A stretch of DNA of 64,000 bases from Citrobacter farmeri. Lineage in GTDB: Bacteria; Pseudomonadota; Gammaproteobacteria; Enterobacterales; Enterobacteriaceae. Location of the stretch: positions 1 to 64,000 of the forward strand of contig NZ_CP077292.1 in the NCBI RefSeq assembly GCF_019048065.1. The letters run 5' to 3'. The notes under the pieces were generated by a model. It saw nothing but the letters and a program-made list of their open reading frames with translations. It was not told the origin of the DNA and made no database searches. The first letter of the stretch is position 1. Every line of letters starts with the position of its first letter. The position numbers were made by a program, and so were the translations under genes. Shown here piece by piece: positions 1 through 8,411 of the stretch.

Positions 1-453
1 AGGAAAACTCTGATTACAGGACTACTGGCGATAACATTTTCTGTTAATGCGCAGGACTGTTTTGAAATGGCAGGTAGAGATTATCGGATCGAGCCGAATC
101 TGTTACGGGCGATTTCGTTCCGTGAGTCATCCTGGCGTGATAATGCGCTCAACGTTGTATCACAGAGCGAATATGCTGTTGGCAAGATGCAAATACACTC
201 ACAAAATTTTTCACATCTGGCACAGTTCGGGATCACTCCCCGACAACTTTATACTGACAGTTGCCTTAACATTTACACTGGCGCTTACTACCTTGCCATT
301 GCCTTTAAACGCTGGGGATACTCATGGCGGGCTGTAGGGGCTTATAATGCAGGATTTCGTGAAACGGAAGCACAGGAGAAAAAACGCCAGAAATATGCAA
401 AAGAAATTCAGGATATTTATGTTGGCATCAAAAACAATGCGCCACAAAAGTGA
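1..453 (+). CDS. Lytic transglycosylase, gene 19/VirB1 type (5' end outside window)
   Basis: Periplasmic lytic transglycosylase expected to open peptidoglycan for assembly of the transfer machinery. The frame is open from base 1 and gives a hydrophobic segment (LITGLLAITFSVNAQDCFE) that looks like the end of a signal peptide, so the ATG at 67 is internal and the true start lies before the window. The slt-fold signature follows: ISFRESSW with the catalytic Glu, then VGKMQIH, then AVGAYNAGF. In F-like plasmids this gene (orf169/gene 19) lies beside oriT and is transcribed away from it. With traI at the other end, that places oriT just left of base 1. Family is certain; exact name less so. Confidence 0.9.
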   Translation, partial: RKTLITGLLAITFSVNAQDCFEMAGRDYRIEPNLLRAISFRESSWRDNALNVVSQSEYAVGKMQIHSQNFSHLAQFGITPRQLYTDSCLNIYTGAYYLAIAFKRWGYSWRAVGAYNAGFRETEAQEKKRQKYAKEIQDIYVGIKNNAPQK

Positions 454-463
454 TGAACCTGTT

Positions 464-900
464 TTAATCGATAGCCCGCCATATCAATCCACGTTCCGGA
501 TGTTGAATAAGACTGACATAATCCTTCAGGGCATCCTGACGGGCGACAAGATGTTTACAGACTTTCGCATATTCAGCCCCCATATCCGCCACCTGCCAGG
601 ACAACCAGTTCATTATCATTAATGTCGCAATAATTCCGGCAGCATCGACACTGACCTCTGATTCAAAATAATTCCCAGGAATTAACATGTTATAGTATTG
701 TTCCCCCTTCAGGGGAAATATACCCCGTTTGTGTGGTAGTGAAGTTAATTCTGTTCGGAGCCACGTTACCGCCGACAACCTGCGGAATAATCCAGTAGTT
801 CCAGAAGCCGCCCATCGTAATCTGAATGCTGACGTAACCAGCTGGCGATCATGTTGTCAGCTGACGATGTAAAAAAGAGCACAGGGATAAACAGGAGAAG
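464..900 (-). pseudogene. Decayed ArdB/KlcA-type antirestriction gene
   Basis: Pieces of an ArdB/KlcA-family protein, which blocks type I restriction without binding DNA, lie in more than one frame. The N-terminal part (SADNMIASWLRQHSDYDG, about 811-864) is followed by a frame change near the FWNYW segment. The C-terminal half (GNYFESEVSVDAAGIIATL to HPERGLIWRAID) is open in 464-778. The SADAAGI-type block and the HPE-x-AID ending are family hallmarks as I remember them. No single frame spans both halves, so the gene is probably inactive. It may leave ardA further right as the only intact antirestriction gene. Left boundary near 900 is approximate. Confidence 0.65.
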
Positions 901-1060
901 GACGGATGAGATATAAGAGGTCTGAATAAATAATAACAATGAGACAAATATGCACCGGAATAAAGCAGGTTGCACGTCAGAGCAACCTGCTTATTATGCG
1001 CCGCAAGCGCGCGGTCTTTAATACCACGAAAGGCAGGGTATTCCCTGCCCTTCAGGATGG

Positions 1061-1891
1061 TTATGCAGCATTATTCATGGCACGTATAAATTCACGCATG
1101 GCATTAATACGGCGCTGATCGTCCAGCCTCTTTTCAAAGTTGTTGATGTAGTACACCGGCGTATACCGCACCCTGTTTAACTGCATCGTCAGCGTATTGC
1201 CCGTGACCACCTCGGCAGGAATACCCAGCAGAGAAAGCTGAATAAACGCCATATCGGCTGCGATCGGGTCGATATCTATGCAACTGCCGAACATATGTTC
1301 AGACGGGTTATAACCTGCTGCCAGCAGATTCTCCGCATAAGCTACAATCATCCCCGCAGCACCACTTGCCGGATCGCTGACGGTCACAAACCCTTCCCTC
1401 CTGATCGTTTGTTCGACATCCGGCATGAGCATCTTCGCCATTAGCGACTGGAGGTGATAGGGCGTGAAATACTGCCCGTTGCGGTCGTCGCCCAGCTCAA
1501 GTTCCATGAAGATCGCGCCGAGAAAGTCGTGGAATTTCGACTCCAGTGTGCAGACCATCAGGCAGAAAAGCGTATGCAGGTTGCTGATATCGCTCGCGCT
1601 GTACTTCGCGCATATTTCACGGCTGCGATCAATGTTTTCCGGCGTTCTTATCCGCGCCATATCCAGTTCGCTGGCCGCCAGCGTGATAAAGTCGCTGAAC
1701 ACCTCCCAGCGGCGCAGGTTGCGGGCGGTATCCCTGAACACGCTGATAAACTGGCGGCGGGCCTGGTCTGTTGTCATCATCCGGTGCGGTATCGGCTGCG
1801 CATTCACGGCGGGCAATTCGGGGTTAGCTGGTGTTAAGTGTGCAGCCTCTTTCGACTGGTCAAAGAAGCTGGCAAAACTGATTTGAGACAT
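1061..1891 (-). CDS. HsdM-like N6 adenine methylase-domain protein lacking NPPF
   Basis: 276-aa protein of the leading region resembling the M subunit of type I restriction systems. QYFTPYHLQSLMAKM, then the SAM-binding motif I DPASGAAG, then GSCIDIDPIAADMAF are visible in the right order. Where motif IV (NPPF/NPPY) should follow, the sequence reads RVRYTPVYYINNFEKRL and no NPP is present, so catalysis is doubtful; it may act as a DNA-binding or antirestriction decoy (inference). ATG at 1891 is preceded by GGGAGAAAAATT. A short hairpin separates it from the previous gene. Related proteins occur in F-like leading regions. Confidence 0.8.
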   Translation of the reverse strand: MSQISFASFFDQSKEAAHLTPANPELPAVNAQPIPHRMMTTDQARRQFISVFRDTARNLRRWEVFSDFITLAASELDMARIRTPENIDRSREICAKYSASDISNLHTLFCLMVCTLESKFHDFLGAIFMELELGDDRNGQYFTPYHLQSLMAKMLMPDVEQTIRREGFVTVSDPASGAAGMIVAYAENLLAAGYNPSEHMFGSCIDIDPIAADMAFIQLSLLGIPAEVVTGNTLTMQLNRVRYTPVYYINNFEKRLDDQRRINAMREFIRAMNNAA

Positions 1892-1908
1892 AATTTTTCT
1901 CCCTGAAT

Positions 1909-1927
1909 GCCGCCCCTGCGAGGCGGC
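1909..1927. other. Intercistronic GC hairpin
   Basis: GCCGCC-7 nt-GGCGGC inverted repeat immediately before the ribosome-binding site of the methylase-like gene. It is one of a series of similar hairpins between leading-region genes and has no T-run on the minus strand, so it is not an obvious terminator for these genes. Confidence 0.6.
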
Positions 1928-1934
1928 TCCTCCG

Positions 1935-2198
1935 TCAGTTAAATGCCCGCTTCAGTTCCAGCGTGCGTAACACCTGTCCCCACTCGCTTACGCTCATGGC
2001 CGGAATACGTACAGAGCGCCCTTTCTTCCGGCAGTGCGCAATGTGACGGCCCAGCGCCCGCATTTCGGCGCTGATTTCGTCACGGTCGATATCACTGCGT
2101 TTAATGCGCACCTGTCTTCTTACAGGAGCGTTTTCCGCCTCAAGCATCTGGACATACAGGGCGGTCGGTGTAACAATCGAAACTTCACTGAATTGCAT
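1935..2198 (-). CDS. Small conserved leading-region protein (87 aa)
   Basis: Function not recognised. Start chosen at the ATG at 2198 (MQFSEVSIVTPTALYVQ), which has GGAAC upstream; the frame stays open further upstream but that part crosses two hairpins and looks non-coding. The protein is basic and soluble: RRQVRIKRSDIDRDEIS, then a C-terminal segment rich in Arg/Lys (HCRKKGRSVRIP). It lies between the methylase-like gene and the 114-aa gene in the same orientation and spacing as the other leading-region genes, so probably shares early expression during conjugation. Confidence 0.7.
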   Translation of the reverse strand: MQFSEVSIVTPTALYVQMLEAENAPVRRQVRIKRSDIDRDEISAEMRALGRHIAHCRKKGRSVRIPAMSVSEWGQVLRTLELKRAFN

Positions 2199-2220
2199 TG
2201 GTTTGTTCCTTTTGGTGAAG

Positions 2221-2279
2221 GCCGGATTAGTCGTTGCAAGCGGGTAAATCCGGCGGGAAATGGCAGACGAAAGTCTGCC
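2221..2279. other. Two nested intercistronic hairpins
   Basis: GCCGGATT (2221-2228) pairs with AATCCGGC (2247-2254), and GGCAGAC-GAAA-GTCTGCC spans 2262-2279. The second is followed by TTTTT on the plus strand, so it could terminate plus-strand transcription. On the minus strand it sits between two co-oriented genes. Confidence 0.5.
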
Positions 2280-2283
2280 TTTT

Positions 2284-2628
2284 TCATTTCTGGCGCTGCA
2301 TTCCCTCCTTAACGCGGGCCAGAACTTCCGCGTGGTCAAGGTTGCTGTAGTCACGCATCCGGTAATAACGGATACCGATCCGTGCATAAATTTCGGTCAC
2401 ATTGCCGCAGATCATTTCTGCCAGCATGAAGGTTTCACACTCGCCGTTCTCACTACTGCGCCAGTTCATCGGGTACATCAGCCCCAGCGCATCATGGAAA
2501 GCGTGTACGTCTATTTCAGCAGGGGCTTTCACCGCCGCCTGTTCACGGCTCAGCCAGTACGCACGCTCTGCCTCAGCGGTGGTCTGCATCTCCAGGACAG
2601 CAGAGGATTCGGTCAGGTGTAATTGCAT
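2284..2628 (-). CDS. Conserved leading-region protein (114 aa)
   Basis: Function not recognised. Acidic, soluble protein without signal peptide or membrane segment; a central stretch GLMYPMNWRSSENGECETFM and a C-terminal helical end (AEVLARVKEGMQRQK). Start ATG at 2628 follows AGGAGAGCACC, a strong ribosome-binding site. Part of the minus-strand array of small leading-region genes, which in F-like plasmids are thought to be expressed early in the recipient. Confidence 0.7.
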   Translation of the reverse strand: MQLHLTESSAVLEMQTTAEAERAYWLSREQAAVKAPAEIDVHAFHDALGLMYPMNWRSSENGECETFMLAEMICGNVTEIYARIGIRYYRMRDYSNLDHAEVLARVKEGMQRQK

Positions 2629-2684
2629 GGTGCTCTCCTTTTTTGGTTGATGGCGACATGCCCTGCCGCCGTGGGTTATGCTGA

Positions 2685-3089
2685 CTAACGGGCTTCCAGG
2701 CGCAACATGGCCTGAGCAAAATTAATGTTGTCGCGAAGGTCTTTACGCGCGATGTCCAACGCTTCACGCCCGATGACGCCGTATAAGCGGATGGCATGGT
2801 TTTTGGCCTGCAACCACGGCTGCACAACATGGAATGACACCAGCGGATATGAACGTTCCCAGCACAGCACACCTTCCTTGTGAATGTTGTCACTCATCAG
2901 GCTGAGAAGACGCAGGATTTCCTCAGCCTCATCTTTCTGGCTCAGTTGAAGATTCCACACGCCGCAAAGCTCGTTCAGGTATGACTTTTGCTCTGCGATA
3001 ACACAGGCCAGACGCGCTTTTGGGTCTGAACCCCATCTTTCGGAAGATTCTTTGGTGGCGGTTTTGACGTTGACGTTCTGTGTGTTCAT
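2685..3089 (-). CDS. Conserved leading-region protein (134 aa)
   Basis: Function not recognised. Soluble, mostly helical; N-terminal Asn/Thr/Lys-rich tail, then WGSDPKARLACVIAEQKSYL and several Trp residues. The ATG at 3089 follows AGGAAAAGCAGG. It is the first gene after the 3110-3560 regulatory repeat, so that repeat is its likely promoter region and this gene would head the distal leading operon running toward oriT (2685, 2284, 1935, 1061). Confidence 0.7.
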   Translation of the reverse strand: MNTQNVNVKTATKESSERWGSDPKARLACVIAEQKSYLNELCGVWNLQLSQKDEAEEILRLLSLMSDNIHKEGVLCWERSYPLVSFHVVQPWLQAKNHAIRLYGVIGREALDIARKDLRDNINFAQAMLRLEAR

Positions 3090-3109
3090 CCTGCTTTTCC
3101 TCTTGTCTG

Positions 3110-3560
3110 GTGGTTAATCCATCTCTCGGTGAGTTCCCTGGCGGCAAAGGGCAAAGGAGCAACGTCGCAAGGAGGAAGGAAAGGGGCGGAGACAAAAAGT
3201 TTTTGCATCCCTTCGCAAAAAGTTTTTGGCGGAGTTCATTTCACCCCTTGGATGACGACGCGACGGTGCTACGACCAGCCCTCAGCCCGGGAACGGACGC
3301 GAGATGGCTCACCAGAGGTATGAGAAGAGGATGAACACACCCGACACGGCGGAACGACGTGGCGTCACCTGAGTGCCGGCAGCTTTATCGCCGGCATGGT
3401 GAAAGCGGCGTGACCGGAACGGTCACTGCAAGCCGGTGTTGACGTTGCGACAGTGGGATGGAAGCCCGTCAGGGCGGAGACGGTTTACCGGCTCCGTTTA
3501 CGACAGCCCCGGTTCCCGTCAGGGAAGTCGCCCACAGTTCTTCATAAGAGATTCACAACC
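3110..3560. promoter_or_regulatory. Frpo-like leading-region promoter repeat, copy 1
   Basis: No gene is evident here. The core at about 3408-3533 (GGCGTGACCGGAACGGTC, then GTTGACGTTGCGACAG, then GACAGCCCCGGTTCCCGTC) recurs at 9715-9864 upstream of ssb. Inverted-repeat tracts such as AAAAAGTTTTTGCATCCC/CGCAAAAAGTTTTTGGCG (3195-3232) surround it. In F, duplicated leading-region sites (Frpo) fold as single-stranded DNA into promoters that allow transcription from the entering strand. Position, duplication and orientation fit; the folding is inferred. Confidence 0.55.
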
Positions 3561-3635
3561 GGGTATTACAAAGCGTGAGGTCACAAAAAAAGAGCAGCTA
3601 TACCGCATGCATAACCGCTCTTTTTACCGATTTTG

Positions 3636-3673
3636 CGCGTAAAGCCTCGCCCTTTAGGGCGGGGAGCAGTCAA
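3636..3673. repeat. IS200/IS605-end-like hairpin, copy 1
   Basis: CTCGCCC-TTTA-GGGCGGG hairpin with flanks GCGCGTAAAGC and AGCAGTCA. An almost exact reverse complement (38 bp, one mismatch) is at 37371-37408, and related hairpins occur elsewhere, one attached to a tnpB remnant. No transposase is adjacent here. Confidence 0.6.
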
Positions 3674-3743
3674 AATCAAATAAGCACGCGTCGGAATAAA
3701 GAGCTATACCGACGCGCTGCATTTTATTGTGGTTGCTGCATCT

Positions 3744-4022
3744 TCAAACTTGCTGAATTTTAAAGTTCACACCACATGCTCTGGCATAGCGAACCAGTGT
3801 ATCAATGCTCATCCGTGATGCGTTCTTTTCCATGCGTGAAATGGTAGGCGCTTTAATACCCATGCGCTCTGCAACCTGCGCAGACGTCAAGCCCGCTTCC
3901 TTTCGCCAGGAAGCTAATGTCTCCCGAAGCTGCTCTGAGGCTTCTTCAGCCTCATACGCTGCGCGGTATTCAGGATCATGCATCGCTTCAGCATGTACCT
4001 GGCTAAGTGATTTATATTTCAT
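3744..4022 (-). CDS. HigA-type antitoxin (XRE HTH)
   Basis: Antitoxin of a HigBA-like pair. It should bind and neutralise the toxin encoded immediately upstream and repress the shared promoter. A helix-turn-helix occupies about residues 40-75 (LTSAQVAERMGIKAPTISRM). Start taken at the ATG at 4022 (MKYKSLSQVH), 92 aa; five more in-frame residues upstream are possible but overlap the toxin more. The overlap with the toxin end (4012-4022) implies translational coupling. Toxin-first order is typical of HigBA. Confidence 0.88.
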   Translation of the reverse strand: MKYKSLSQVHAEAMHDPEYRAAYEAEEASEQLRETLASWRKEAGLTSAQVAERMGIKAPTISRMEKNASRMSIDTLVRYARACGVNFKIQQV

Positions 4023-4332
4023 TCTGCATCTCCTCAAGTCTGCGAAATGCCAGCTCTATCTCTGCCGGTGGAGTTTTGGGGGATTTTTTAATGAAAATCC
4101 TCAGCAAAAAAATGTGCTCACCGCTCTGATATACCCACAATCCTCGTGCGATATCGGTGCCCATTGTCCGGATTTCAAATAACCCGTTGCCCAGGGGGTT
4201 GGTATCAGGCTCACGAAGCTGACGTGGGTTGGCCTCCAGCTTTGCGAGTATGCGTGACATCTTGGCTCGAATTGCAGTAGGCAGAGCAACGAATTCTTTT
4301 TCAGCCTCATCGTGAAAAATGACTGTAAACAT
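4012..4332 (-). CDS. HigB/Gp49-like RelE-superfamily toxin
   Basis: 106-aa toxin expected to be a ribosome-dependent mRNA interferase of the phage-derived Gp49/HigB group. Visible blocks are FHDEAEKEFVALP, then GLFEIRTMGTDIARGLWVY, then HIFLLRIFIKKSPKTPPAEI with the basic residues usual for the family. ATG at 4332 follows GGGAGCAG. First gene of the TA operon, with operator-like repeats directly upstream. Confidence 0.9.
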   Translation of the reverse strand: MFTVIFHDEAEKEFVALPTAIRAKMSRILAKLEANPRQLREPDTNPLGNGLFEIRTMGTDIARGLWVYQSGEHIFLLRIFIKKSPKTPPAEIELAFRRLEEMQNEI

Positions 4333-4364
4333 TTAATCTGCTCCCTGATTCAGTTTCTTTATAT

Positions 4365-4396
4365 TAGCCTAAAAGCTAACTTAGCTCAAGAGCTAA
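4365..4396. promoter_or_regulatory. Operator of the HigBA-type TA pair
   Basis: Overlapping inverted repeats TTAGCCTAAAAGCTAA and AGCTAACTTAGCT (4374-4386, perfect 6-bp arms), followed by AGAGCTAAC, lie just upstream of the toxin gene. This is the expected place for autoregulation by the HTH antitoxin. Confidence 0.6.
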
Positions 4397-4486
4397 CACG
4401 GATGAATTATACATCCTGTCGGAGGACAAAAATTTCCCCTGCTGCCCGTATATCGTGAAGGAAATATATCGATCATTTATGTGATA

Positions 4487-4690
4487 TTACGGATTAACAG
4501 GCTTATCAGTCTTTACCTCAACACAGCGAACCAGGCTTGCCTGAGGAAAATTAAGATCAAATCCCCGGGGTTTAGTAATACTTTCGCTGAACTGCTTGCA
4601 AACATCCATATTAGGCATAGGGGTTACGTTCCAGCTGCTACCACCGTGTACAGATGAAGCGATAACGAGATAAACAAATACGTGAGTCAT
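4487..4690 (-). CDS. Small putative secreted protein (67 aa)
   Basis: Function not recognised. A short hydrophobic N-terminus (MTHVFVYLVIASSVHGG) may be a signal peptide, followed by a polar region with two Cys (VCKQF, RCVEV). The ATG at 4690 has GGAAAGACT upstream. A protein of similar size and layout (hydrophobic start, two Cys, basic end) is at 50166-50357, suggesting a small family on this plasmid. Confidence 0.55.
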   Translation of the reverse strand: MTHVFVYLVIASSVHGGSSWNVTPMPNMDVCKQFSESITKPRGFDLNFPQASLVRCVEVKTDKPVNP

Positions 4691-4766
4691 AGTCTTTCCT
4701 TACCAAAAGTGTTTTAACAGACGCAAATCCTTTGTCTGACCAAACGGCTCATAACCTTCAGCATGA

Positions 4767-5111
4767 CTACCCTCCTTTGGGAGGCATATTCATGGTTTTC
4801 CCCTGAAAATACGCCGGGCGAGCTTCCAGTTCACGCCTGATAAATTCATCAGCAAACAATGGCGCAATCCGGTTCACGCGACGTTCCAGATTCCGCCGAC
4901 GGGCAGCCGCTTTTCGTTCATCACTCCAGCGTCTTATCTGCCTTTCATCCAGAAAATCGACACACACCGCATACCCCGCGCCCGCCACCCAGCGGGCCAT
5001 CACCGATTCAGGAGCGGGCTTCCCGGCCTCCACCACTTCTGACACCAGTTCCTGCGGTCCGGGACATGGTGTCCGGGGCAGTCTCCAGCGCAACGAGTAA
5101 CGCCACTTCAT
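4767..5111 (-). CDS. Conserved protein coupled to psiA (114 aa)
   Basis: Function not recognised. Start chosen at the ATG at 5111 because it overlaps the psiA stop as ATGA (5108-5111), the same arrangement as psiB/psiA; a longer frame starts at 5150 inside psiA. The protein is very basic with an Arg-rich helix (SDERKAAARRRNLERRVNR) and an N-terminal Pro-rich segment, compatible with nucleic-acid binding. It ends the ssb-to-psiA operon. Confidence 0.7.
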   Translation of the reverse strand: MKWRYSLRWRLPRTPCPGPQELVSEVVEAGKPAPESVMARWVAGAGYAVCVDFLDERQIRRWSDERKAAARRRNLERRVNRIAPLFADEFIRRELEARPAYFQGKTMNMPPKGG

Positions 5112-5836
5112 GCATGGCTCCGGTGCATCAGCTTGTTGGGTACCATCCATCGCTCCAGTTGTCTGACCGGTTCCGGGCTTTCTTTAGCGAGCGCATCAGA
5201 CTCCACCATCACACTCCAGAATGGCTGATTCGCCATCATCCAGCGTTCCATCGATGCCAGTGACGGAAAACGCTCGCTCCAGCGCCAGAACATTTCCTCC
5301 AGGTCGTACTGGCGCAGTTCAGTACCCGACCAGCGTGCGCTCCACCTGCCGACCGTTTCCGGGGTATGAAAAGCCAGCTCAATTTCCGCCTGCCCCGCCA
5401 GCGCCTGATACGCAGTTTCGCGCTGGCACGCCTCTTTCCGGCGCTGGCGGGTGTATTTTTCGGCGCTCAGTTCATTTTGCCTGCGCCGACGCTCTGACGT
5501 CTGAAACTTCGTTTCCGGGAACAGTCGCCAGCCGTCCGACACCGACAGGGGTAACCAGCAACATGCGCCACGGCTTTCAATCAGCCTATCAATCGCTGCC
5601 AGCCAGTCCTGTTTATTTCCCCGCAGCGACTGAGCCGTCAGCCCCGGAGAGAACCAGTCGATATCCTTTACGGTGACACGCTTACTGCCGTTCAGGATAC
5701 GGAAAAAGGCGCGGGCATAGGGAAATTCAGCGACACAGATACCGCGCTCGTATTTTGCTTCCACCTCTGCGATGGCCTGCATTACCGCACGACGCTCATG
5801 ACTCAGAGGGACCAGTGACAGGTTTGCCGGGATCAT
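5108..5836 (-). CDS. psiA: PsiA, plasmid SOS-inhibition-associated protein
   Basis: 242-aa PsiA of the F leading region. Family-typical stretches are EFPYARAFFRILNGSKRVT near the N-terminus, QALAGQAEIELAFHTPETVG in the middle, and WMVPNKLMH near the end. PsiA is co-expressed with PsiB; its biochemical role is unclear. Start overlaps the psiB stop by four bases (5833-5836), showing translational coupling. Length matches the F homologue closely. Confidence 0.92.
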   Translation of the reverse strand: MIPANLSLVPLSHERRAVMQAIAEVEAKYERGICVAEFPYARAFFRILNGSKRVTVKDIDWFSPGLTAQSLRGNKQDWLAAIDRLIESRGACCWLPLSVSDGWRLFPETKFQTSERRRRQNELSAEKYTRQRRKEACQRETAYQALAGQAEIELAFHTPETVGRWSARWSGTELRQYDLEEMFWRWSERFPSLASMERWMMANQPFWSVMVESDALAKESPEPVRQLERWMVPNKLMHRSHA

Positions 5837-6267
5837 AATGTACCCTCCATCGCCAGAACGCTGATGATACTGGCCTGACTGTAACCATCGGCATCGAGGT
5901 GGGCGACAAGACTCAACGTGTGGCTGATAACCTCCGGCGACCAGGCTGGCAGCGTGCAGATGACAGAGAAAGGGCGACCACTGGCAGGAATAAACACCAC
6001 CATCCAGGACGGGCTGATATCACCGGGACTGCACACTGCCAGGCTGAAATTGCCGTGGGATGGCGTGAAACGGATCTGCACCGGGAAAAAACCGCCGAAC
6101 TCGCTGCGGTACTCGCCGTTCAGGTCCCAGTGAGCAGGACAGTCAAGGTCACGCATCACGGCATGGGTCAGTGCGCGGCGTAAATCTTCGCCACCTTCCC
6201 GCCAGTCCTCATATTCCTGGGGGATCATGGTTTTCAGCACATCAGGGGTAATAATGTTACGCATCAT
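5833..6267 (-). CDS. psiB: PsiB, inhibitor of RecA/SOS induction
   Basis: PsiB binds RecA and prevents SOS induction while single-stranded plasmid DNA enters the recipient. The 144-aa protein has the conserved core ALTHAVMRDLDCPAHWDLNG, EFGGFFPVQIRFTPSHGNF and CSPGDISPSW. Two adjacent ATGs (6267 and 6264) follow AGGAG; 6267 gives the usual length. A longer open frame upstream runs back through the yubM stop and is ignored. A divergent paralogue lies at 37677-38138. Confidence 0.93.
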   Translation of the reverse strand: MMRNIITPDVLKTMIPQEYEDWREGGEDLRRALTHAVMRDLDCPAHWDLNGEYRSEFGGFFPVQIRFTPSHGNFSLAVCSPGDISPSWMVVFIPASGRPFSVICTLPAWSPEVISHTLSLVAHLDADGYSQASIISVLAMEGTL

Positions 6268-6279
6268 GTTCTCCTTACT

Positions 6280-6299
6280 GCCGCCCCCGAAGGGGCGGC
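6280..6299. other. Intercistronic GC hairpin
   Basis: Perfect 8-bp stem GCCGCCCC-CGAA-GGGGCGGC between the YubM-like gene and psiB, just before the psiB ribosome-binding site. Same position and style as the other leading-region hairpins. Confidence 0.65.
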
Positions 6300-6307
6300 C
6301 TCCGTTA

Positions 6308-8341
6308 TCAGGCTGCATCAGGAATGTTGTTGTGAGCCACAGGCGGGACGTCAGTGGCGGTAGCATCAGAAGCGTTATTTTCTGCTTCAGCATCCGGCGT
6401 TTTTGCATCAGGGGCGCGCATCCAGACAGGCACCCACTGAGGACAGTGACGGGCCATCATGGTTTCAGCCAGGTCCGCTGCGTCAGATTTCTTCATTTTC
6501 AGCGCATCGCTGGCGGCCCCGGTCAAACCGTTCTCACTGAGGATTTGAACAATCTGTGGCTTTTTCAGGTAGTCGAAGAAATTGTTCTTCGTCGGCTGCC
6601 ACCATTCATGCAGATTGAAATCAACAGCACGTTCAACACCATCAAGATCACTGCGCGTCGTATGTCCCATCGTTCTGGTCTGCACACCATCGACAGAACA
6701 GGCCGTACAGAAGACCATCAGGGACATCAGCGTCTTTCCGTCAAGGGTAAAAAAGGTAGTGAAATCCTTTCTCCAGCCTTCCGGCAACAGCGCCTCCAGA
6801 CGGGCTTTTTCCTGCATAAGGGACTGCCATGCTTTTCCCTCTTCACCGGACGGGGCTTCACTGACCAGACGGTTGTGATGCACCTCCAGACGCATAACGA
6901 AGGGATCACAAGTCGTGTCGCAATAATCGAAAACGCAGGTACACAGACGCCAGACCATCAGAGCTACCGTTTTCTCTGGCTTCTGTACCAGCGCAGCCTG
7001 AAGGGCCAGCGTACGTTCAGAGGACATCTTCGTCAGCAGAGGCAGACTGATTTCGTCAACGGGTTCGGGCTGGCGCTCATATTCCGGAACCTGAGCAGGT
7101 TCGTCTTCCGTTTCAGACAGCTCACGCAGGATCACCCCGCGCTGGACACAGATGTCACCCTGAAACCATGACACCACCACGCCGGACTGTGCGCGCATTT
7201 CCGGCGTCCATGCCCGGAGTTGTGCCGCGCATTCGATGGCCTCCATCTCTGACTCCATCGCGTCTGTTTCATCGCTGGCGGTCTGAATCTCGTCATACTC
7301 GCCCTGCAATTCATCCATGCGCTGCTGTTCCTGCTCCGTGTAAACCGCGTCAGGCTCATCCTGAATACGATAGACCGCGCTGTCCTCACCGTGAGAACTG
7401 ACCGCGTCCAGGCGTCCGGTGGCCCATGCCCAGCCCTCGGCCTCTTTCAGGCACTCCGCAACCACCTGGAGTTTTTCCAGCAGGGCCGTATCCAGCGCCA
7501 GTTTGTCCACAAAACCACCCTGTTCGTCACTGAACAGGTCAGCGCGGATTTCATCGTCGGAGAATGCGTTTTCCCCTACAAATGCGTACTTGCTGTTGTT
7601 GAGGGTGGACACCTGGCTGTCGGTGACCAGATTACGGATCACACGCACTTCTGGTTTATTGTTCCAGCCCCGACGACACGCGGCCTCATACACCTGCACC
7701 TGACGGTCAGGGTTATCTTCCAGCGCCAGCGCCTGACAATGTTCGGTGGTTATTTTGTCCTCTGCCAGTGCCTGAAGAATAACCGGAGCCAGTCCTGCGA
7801 GCTTGAGCATGCGCTGGACGTGCTTCACACCGTAGCCCAGCAGGTCCCCGATTTGCGCTGGTGTTTTCCCTTCTTCTGCCAGAGAACGGAATCCGGCGAT
7901 CTGCTCGGCGGGGTGCATTGTCTTGTGTCTGCCGTTTTCAGTCAGAGAGATAGCCCTCGCCAGTTCGCGGGGAACCACTTTGCAGGAGATCCATTCGTGA
8001 TCGGGGTCTACCTTCCCTTCTTCAACCAGCAAACCGATGGCTTTGGTACGCCCACCGCCGCACACCACTTCCAGCCGACCATCATCACATTCCACGACCA
8101 CGATGTTATGGATTTGCCCGACCGCGAAAATACTGTCGGCATAACCCCTGATTTCTTCCGGCATGTGCGGGATAAGACGGCAGTTGAGATCCCCGATAAA
8201 CAGGCGGGACCATGCGGTATAACTGACAGGGGCGCTGGCCAGTACGGCAACCAGGACGTCTGACTGAGCATCTGCTTTACGCGTTGACGCTTTGGGGCTG
8301 GCTTTTTTAACCTTTTTTGCTTTAGACTCGGTTACTGACAT
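6308..8341 (-). CDS. ParB/RepB/Spo0J-domain protein, YubM-like
   Basis: 677-aa protein of the leading region. A ParB N-terminal nucleotide-binding domain covers about residues 48-150, with VVCGGGRTKAIGL and the ENGRHKTMHP box. A ParB-type HTH follows at about 155-190 (TPAQIGDLLGYGVKHVQRML). The remaining 450 residues are acidic and unlike classical ParB. It lacks a ParA partner nearby and is not part of the 15-kb par locus; a role during establishment is inferred. ATG at 8341 (MSVTESKAKKVKKAS) has GGAG upstream. Resembles the protein called YubM in F-like plasmids; I am moderately sure of that name. Confidence 0.85.
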   Translation of the reverse strand: MSVTESKAKKVKKASPKASTRKADAQSDVLVAVLASAPVSYTAWSRLFIGDLNCRLIPHMPEEIRGYADSIFAVGQIHNIVVVECDDGRLEVVCGGGRTKAIGLLVEEGKVDPDHEWISCKVVPRELARAISLTENGRHKTMHPAEQIAGFRSLAEEGKTPAQIGDLLGYGVKHVQRMLKLAGLAPVILQALAEDKITTEHCQALALEDNPDRQVQVYEAACRRGWNNKPEVRVIRNLVTDSQVSTLNNSKYAFVGENAFSDDEIRADLFSDEQGGFVDKLALDTALLEKLQVVAECLKEAEGWAWATGRLDAVSSHGEDSAVYRIQDEPDAVYTEQEQQRMDELQGEYDEIQTASDETDAMESEMEAIECAAQLRAWTPEMRAQSGVVVSWFQGDICVQRGVILRELSETEDEPAQVPEYERQPEPVDEISLPLLTKMSSERTLALQAALVQKPEKTVALMVWRLCTCVFDYCDTTCDPFVMRLEVHHNRLVSEAPSGEEGKAWQSLMQEKARLEALLPEGWRKDFTTFFTLDGKTLMSLMVFCTACSVDGVQTRTMGHTTRSDLDGVERAVDFNLHEWWQPTKNNFFDYLKKPQIVQILSENGLTGAASDALKMKKSDAADLAETMMARHCPQWVPVWMRAPDAKTPDAEAENNASDATATDVPPVAHNNIPDAA

Positions 8342-8376
8342 AGTTGATACTCCTCACAGATATTGATTACTGTCCG

Positions 8377-8405
8377 GCCCTGCGGAGTTGCTGCTCCGGC
8401 AGGGC
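8377..8405. other. Intercistronic GC hairpin
   Basis: GCCCTGCGGAG pairs with CTCCGGCAGGGC across TTGCTG. It lies between the DUF905 gene and the YubM-like gene; a T5 run follows on the plus strand only. Confidence 0.6.
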
Positions 8406-8411
8406 ACCTTT

